This document shows positions 6,001-7,550 of a stretch of 7,550 bases of DNA, piece by piece. Each line of letters starts with the position of its first letter. Within the stretch, counting starts at the first letter, position 1. The notes below the pieces were generated by a model, which had not been told where the DNA came from, did no database searches, and saw only the letters and a list, made by a program, of their open reading frames with translations. The stretch comes from Candidatus Eiseniibacteriota bacterium (GTDB taxonomy: Bacteria; Eisenbacteria; RBG-16-71-46; JAGVPR01), in contig JAGVPR010000129.1 of NCBI GenBank assembly GCA_020052115.1, positions 1-7,550 of the forward strand, in the 5' to 3' direction. The translations under genes and the position numbers were made by a program.

Positions 6001-6089
6001 CTCCAGACGATCTCGTAGACGAGAGCGCTCGCTCCCGAAAAGGTGAAGAGCAGGAGGACGAGCGGGATCGGGAGCGGCCGGCGCGTCAT
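3054..6089 (-). CDS. Fused 12-helix transporter-like / spermidine-synthase-like protein with C-terminal TPRs
   Basis: A 1011-residue protein. Residues 8-205 and 243-443 are two homologous six-helix halves: SGASALVYEIVWSRRL (18-33) matches SGAAALSYEVLWTRVL (251-266), PTTLMGGTLP (130-139) matches PTTLFLGAVFP (362-372), and LLYSLNTLGAVAG matches MLYAANTVGAIAG. Residues about 505-715 are a Rossmann, spermidine-synthase-like domain: VIGVASG (567-573), CAEIS (589-593), TDGRNF (621-626), YDVITSEPSNPW (634-645). The probable SAM-binding acids E591 and D622 are kept. The three acids that mark true spermidine synthases are changed (GGGDG to GVASG, DSSDP to SEPSNP, i.e. S572, E640, N643), so polyamine synthesis is unlikely. 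Residues about 905-1000 hold two clear TPRs and a partial one. Databases call this family fused MFS/spermidine synthase; its substrate is unknown. The start overlaps the glycosyltransferase stop by ATGA and has no strong ribosome site of its own. Confidence 0.93.
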   Translation of the reverse strand: MTRRPLPIPLVLLLFTFSGASALVYEIVWSRRLTFVFGAMSHAVATVLAAYMGGLALGSYLLGRRMARGGDPLRIYGILEAGIGLWALVLPALLGALEAAYRVAYRQLDFGPTAFVALRLVLSFAVLIVPTTLMGGTLPVLSALASPARASRWTGLLYSLNTLGAVAGAAGAGFVLLPALGMRATVFLAVLVNALVAAAALWAARARRTAASPMVSVEKPKGAPASGTPQRVVRTRAPSQRAAAMFAYALSGAAALSYEVLWTRVLAGSLGTTTYAFTTMLATFLLGLGIGSYWASRRAPWWPDPVRALGLIQLGAGLSALLSTPLLDRLPAAFLTLAQTWGLSFGSLTLVRFCLASLTMLPTTLFLGAVFPAVVRLGGVDEEARERTSRAVGMLYAANTVGAIAGSVLTAFVLAPAFGRQNTLAGAAFLNAAVGASLLIGLRPPGRTARTNRLLGLAGAAAALLLVLPARSPWNLRAMNAGSYVYARTMGGPEGIERLLDQTEMIFIREDAEATVSVWRSMQRGRKVVSLRINGKVDASTGGDMITQELSGHLPMLLHPAPRRALVIGVASGITLGAVARYPLETIDCAEISPAVVEASGYFGEQNHDALSAPSVRLHVTDGRNFLLLTDESYDVITSEPSNPWVAGITNLFTREFFLLARSRLEPGGLFCQWINLYDLSPDDLRMVLRTFHDVFPTSSAWLLGTSDLLMLGGDEAVTLDLGRIRERVSRREVAEDLAGVGVRGPWSLLSLYVADGDGLGEAAGEGKRVTDDNLALEFSAPRSQGSASAYKELLRFTIATRRSPWPHLRGWDAMGVSAVEARALTDRIFQTRQTGLDLLASGTEDASLRSARLREAFQRFPDDPMVNQLLAETEAVLALDASQEASEVLASAAPSQNLDPAREASLDRLLERGIEHFRWALRADPANPGLHHSIGVDLGRLGNHDNAVAELEEAVGLDPTYFAARADLGVAYANLDRKAEAAAQWNAALKLQPGDPRVTRLLEQLRPSLP
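3074..3087. repeat. 14-base perfect palindrome at the convergent gene ends
   Basis: GCTGCTCGAGCAGC is self-complementary over all 14 bases. It lies 23 bases past the stop of the zinc-finger gene, inside the last codons (LLEQL) of the convergent fusion gene. As RNA it could form a 5-bp stem with a TCGA loop and act as a weak terminator for the plus-strand transcript, but no T-run follows. Because the minus-strand codons explain the sequence, a role is uncertain. Confidence 0.25.
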
Positions 6090-7372
6090 GCGACCCAGTA
6101 CCAGAGCGCGAAACGCACCGCCAGAAGTCCCTGGAGAGAGGCCGAGAACGACAATACCGCCGCCCGCAGAAGCGGCCGTTTCTGGAGCGGGATGGCGAGC
6201 GCGACGAAGAGCGGGAAGAGCACGAGTAGGAAGCGGGGCATCGAGTAGAGCGGGAGCACGCGCGACGGGCTCAAGAGCGGCAGCAGCACACCCACGACGG
6301 CAAACGCCGCGTAGGATGGAGGCAGGCGGCGCACTGCGAGCACGGCGAGGGCGATCCCGCCGAGCGCGGCGATGAGGTTATAGACATTGCTCTCGAGGAA
6401 GCCGCCCCCGTAGTGCGAGAGCCGAGCGGTTCCCCCCGGTAGAGGGTCGAGAAGCTTCGGCCCTCCCGGGACTATGACGCGCACGCCGTCAATGAGCGCC
6501 GTCCACGGTGCGGTCGTGTGCCTTTCCCAGAGGCGCTGCGCGGCGCTGAAGGCCCACGGATCGCCGAGGGTTCGATCGAAGAGAAGAAGAAGCGCGGGAA
6601 GTGCGAGCAGGGGGATCGCCGCGGCGGCAAGCGACCGGCCGGGTGTGCGCAGAAGCGCGGAGACCCCGGTCCTGGTCGAAAGATCCCTCCAGCGAACCTT
6701 CTCCCCAGCGCCGCGTGACTGCGTCCAGGCTTCCACGAGCAGTGCTGGAACGAGCGCGAACCCTGCCGAGCGCGTCAGACAAGCGCCGAGCGCGAGCAGG
6801 CCCGAGACGATCCACCGCCGCCGGCGCGCGGCCAGGAATGTCCCCGCTGCGAGGAGCAGGAAGAGCGATTCGGTGTATGCGGCGTGGAAGAAGAAGGCCG
6901 TCGGAAACGTGACGATGAGCAAGAGGGCGGTTGTCGCGGTCTCTTCTCCAAGGTCTCGCAAGAGCATTGCCGAGAGCACAAGCATGGCGCCCGCGAAAGC
7001 GATCCACGAGAGGAGCAGGGCGGCCAAGAGCGCATCGCCGCCGGTGAGAGGGGAGGCGATGCGAATGAGCGCCGGATAGAACGGAAAGAAGGCGGCGCTT
7101 CCATCGTCAGCGTATCCGTTCCGAGCGATCCGGAGATACCACTGGCCGTCCCATTGCTGCCACGGATCCAGCAGAACGCGTGCAGCGCCGGAATGGTGCT
7201 GCGGCTCCAATCCGGGCACCGCGACCGCAAGGAAGGGCTCCATCGTCGCAATCGCCCAGCCGCCGACGAGGGCCGCGGTGATCCACGCGAGAGCGGTGAC
7301 GAGGAGCGCCGTGCGCGCCGATCGCGACCGCGTCGAGGTTTCGCCGACCGCCTGTTCGACGACTTCGTCCAT
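6086..7372 (-). CDS. PIG-V-like membrane glycosyltransferase (GT-C fold)
   Basis: A 428-residue integral membrane protein with about nine or more hydrophobic segments. Hallmarks of the bacterial PIG-V / GPI-mannosyltransferase-2-like family are WQQWDGQWYLRIARNGY (71-87) with D75 in the first outside loop (the acidic position typical of GT-C enzymes), AFFPFYPALIRI (94-105), FPTAFFFHAAYTESLFLLLA (156-175), ARRRRW (182-187), LTRSAGF (199-205) and SMPRFLLVLFPLF (377-389). Family members are taken to use polyprenyl-phosphate sugars, often mannose, on the outer face of the membrane; the acceptor here is unknown. The start at 7372 is chosen for GGAGGG four bases upstream. The longer frame back to 7528 adds an arginine-rich, non-family leader and runs through the better-supported upstream gene. 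The stop overlaps the start of the fusion gene by four bases, implying one transcript and coupled translation. Confidence 0.92.
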   Translation of the reverse strand: MDEVVEQAVGETSTRSRSARTALLVTALAWITAALVGGWAIATMEPFLAVAVPGLEPQHHSGAARVLLDPWQQWDGQWYLRIARNGYADDGSAAFFPFYPALIRIASPLTGGDALLAALLLSWIAFAGAMLVLSAMLLRDLGEETATTALLLIVTFPTAFFFHAAYTESLFLLLAAGTFLAARRRRWIVSGLLALGACLTRSAGFALVPALLVEAWTQSRGAGEKVRWRDLSTRTGVSALLRTPGRSLAAAAIPLLALPALLLLFDRTLGDPWAFSAAQRLWERHTTAPWTALIDGVRVIVPGGPKLLDPLPGGTARLSHYGGGFLESNVYNLIAALGGIALAVLAVRRLPPSYAAFAVVGVLLPLLSPSRVLPLYSMPRFLLVLFPLFVALAIPLQKRPLLRAAVLSFSASLQGLLAVRFALWYWVA

Positions 7373-7373
7373 C

Positions 7374-7390
7374 GTCCCTCCGCGAGGGAC
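7374..7390 (-). promoter_or_regulatory. Perfect 7-bp hairpin covering the glycosyltransferase ribosome binding site
   Basis: On the minus strand GTCCCTC-GCG-GAGGGAC forms a 7-bp stem with a 3-base loop, followed by one base and ATG 7372. The Shine-Dalgarno GGAGGG is made of the last loop base and the 3' arm, so it would be hidden when folded. The stop codon of the upstream gene (7398-7400) is seven bases before the stem. A ribosome terminating there would melt the stem. The likely role is to couple glycosyltransferase translation to the upstream gene. Confidence 0.55.
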
Positions 7391-7397
7391 CAGGGTA

Positions 7398-7550
7398 TCA
7401 CGGAGCCCTCGGTGAGGACCCCGGATTCGCTCCGCATCCACAAAGGCGCAAGACCGCGCGGCGGATTGCCGGTCCCGCTTCTGCGGGCGGCGCGCCGTCC
7501 AGGGCCAGAACGACCTGCCCGTCCGCATCGAGGATCCGCACGGCCGGTCC
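7398..7550 (-). CDS. 3' end of an unrecognised upstream gene (enters from the right edge)
   Basis: A minus-strand frame is open from base 7550 to TGA at 7398-7400, giving the last 50 residues. It contains VRILDADGQVVLALDG and then AGPAIRRAVLRLCG, ending in a Gly/Ser/Pro-rich tail. The alternating hydrophobic pattern followed by an amphipathic helix looks like the end of a folded domain, and third codon positions are mostly G or C over the first 35 codons. I do not recognise the family. The stop is 25 bases before the glycosyltransferase start, with the hairpin between them, as expected for an upstream operon member. The frame is short, so a non-coding explanation cannot be excluded. Confidence 0.55.
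   Translation of the reverse strand, partial: GPAVRILDADGQVVLALDGAPPAEAGPAIRRAVLRLCGCGANPGSSPRAP

Noticed and set aside
3054..6089. Calling the fusion gene a spermidine synthase (speE)
   Set aside because: The GGGDG and DSSDP aspartates are replaced, and most of the protein is membrane and TPR sequence, so the symbol would imply an activity the sequence does not support.
7373..7528. Extended start of the glycosyltransferase at 7528
   Set aside because: The extra 52 residues do not look like the family, and the strong Shine-Dalgarno sits just before 7372. The region is better read as the end of another gene in a different frame.
1..7550. Defence island, CRISPR, insertion sequence, integrase or tRNA attachment site
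   Set aside because: I looked on both strands for repeat arrays, terminal inverted repeats, transposase or nuclease motifs and tRNA-like folds and saw none.

Overview
This is a GC-rich, gene-dense bacterial segment with no rRNA, tRNA, CRISPR array or insertion sequence that I can see. Strong GGAGG-type ribosome binding sites, very short gaps, a secreted beta-helix protein and large membrane/TPR fusions would fit a high-GC environmental lineage such as Eisenbacteria, Gemmatimonadota, Acidobacteriota or Myxococcota. That placement is inference from style only.

Layout: all genes but one are on the minus strand, so they read from right to left. At the right edge is the 3' end of an unrecognised gene (7398-7550). 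It is followed after 25 bases by a PIG-V-like membrane glycosyltransferase (6086-7372), which overlaps by 4 bases (ATGA) a 1011-residue fusion of a 12-helix transporter-like domain, a spermidine-synthase-like domain and C-terminal TPRs (3054-6089). These three look like one operon. It runs head-on, with a 2-base gap between stop codons, into a lone plus-strand gene for a 79-residue zinc-finger (zf-HC2) protein (2812-3051). Further left, across a 213-base divergent region, is a secreted right-handed beta-helix protein (1225-2598). Next come a membrane-anchored TlpA-like thioredoxin (539-1180) and the N-terminal quarter of a YyaL/DUF255 thioredoxin-domain protein (1-522, running off the window).

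How they work together: the right-hand operon encodes integral membrane proteins, probably for envelope glycan or lipid chemistry. The transporter/spermidine-synthase fusion has lost the acidic residues that define polyamine synthesis, so that family name should not be read as a function. The left-hand pair encodes two CxxC thioredoxin-fold proteins next to a secreted beta-helix protein that carries its own CGNC pair.

The least expected signals are in the short gaps. The 44-base gap before the TlpA-like gene holds a good sigma70-type promoter placed so that transcription would start at the ATG itself (leaderless). The spacer of that promoter is an 8-base direct repeat with an 11-base period. 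The ribosome binding site of the glycosyltransferase lies in one arm of a perfect 7-bp hairpin just after the upstream stop codon, which suggests translational coupling. I see no defence system, mobile element or clearly new multi-gene system.
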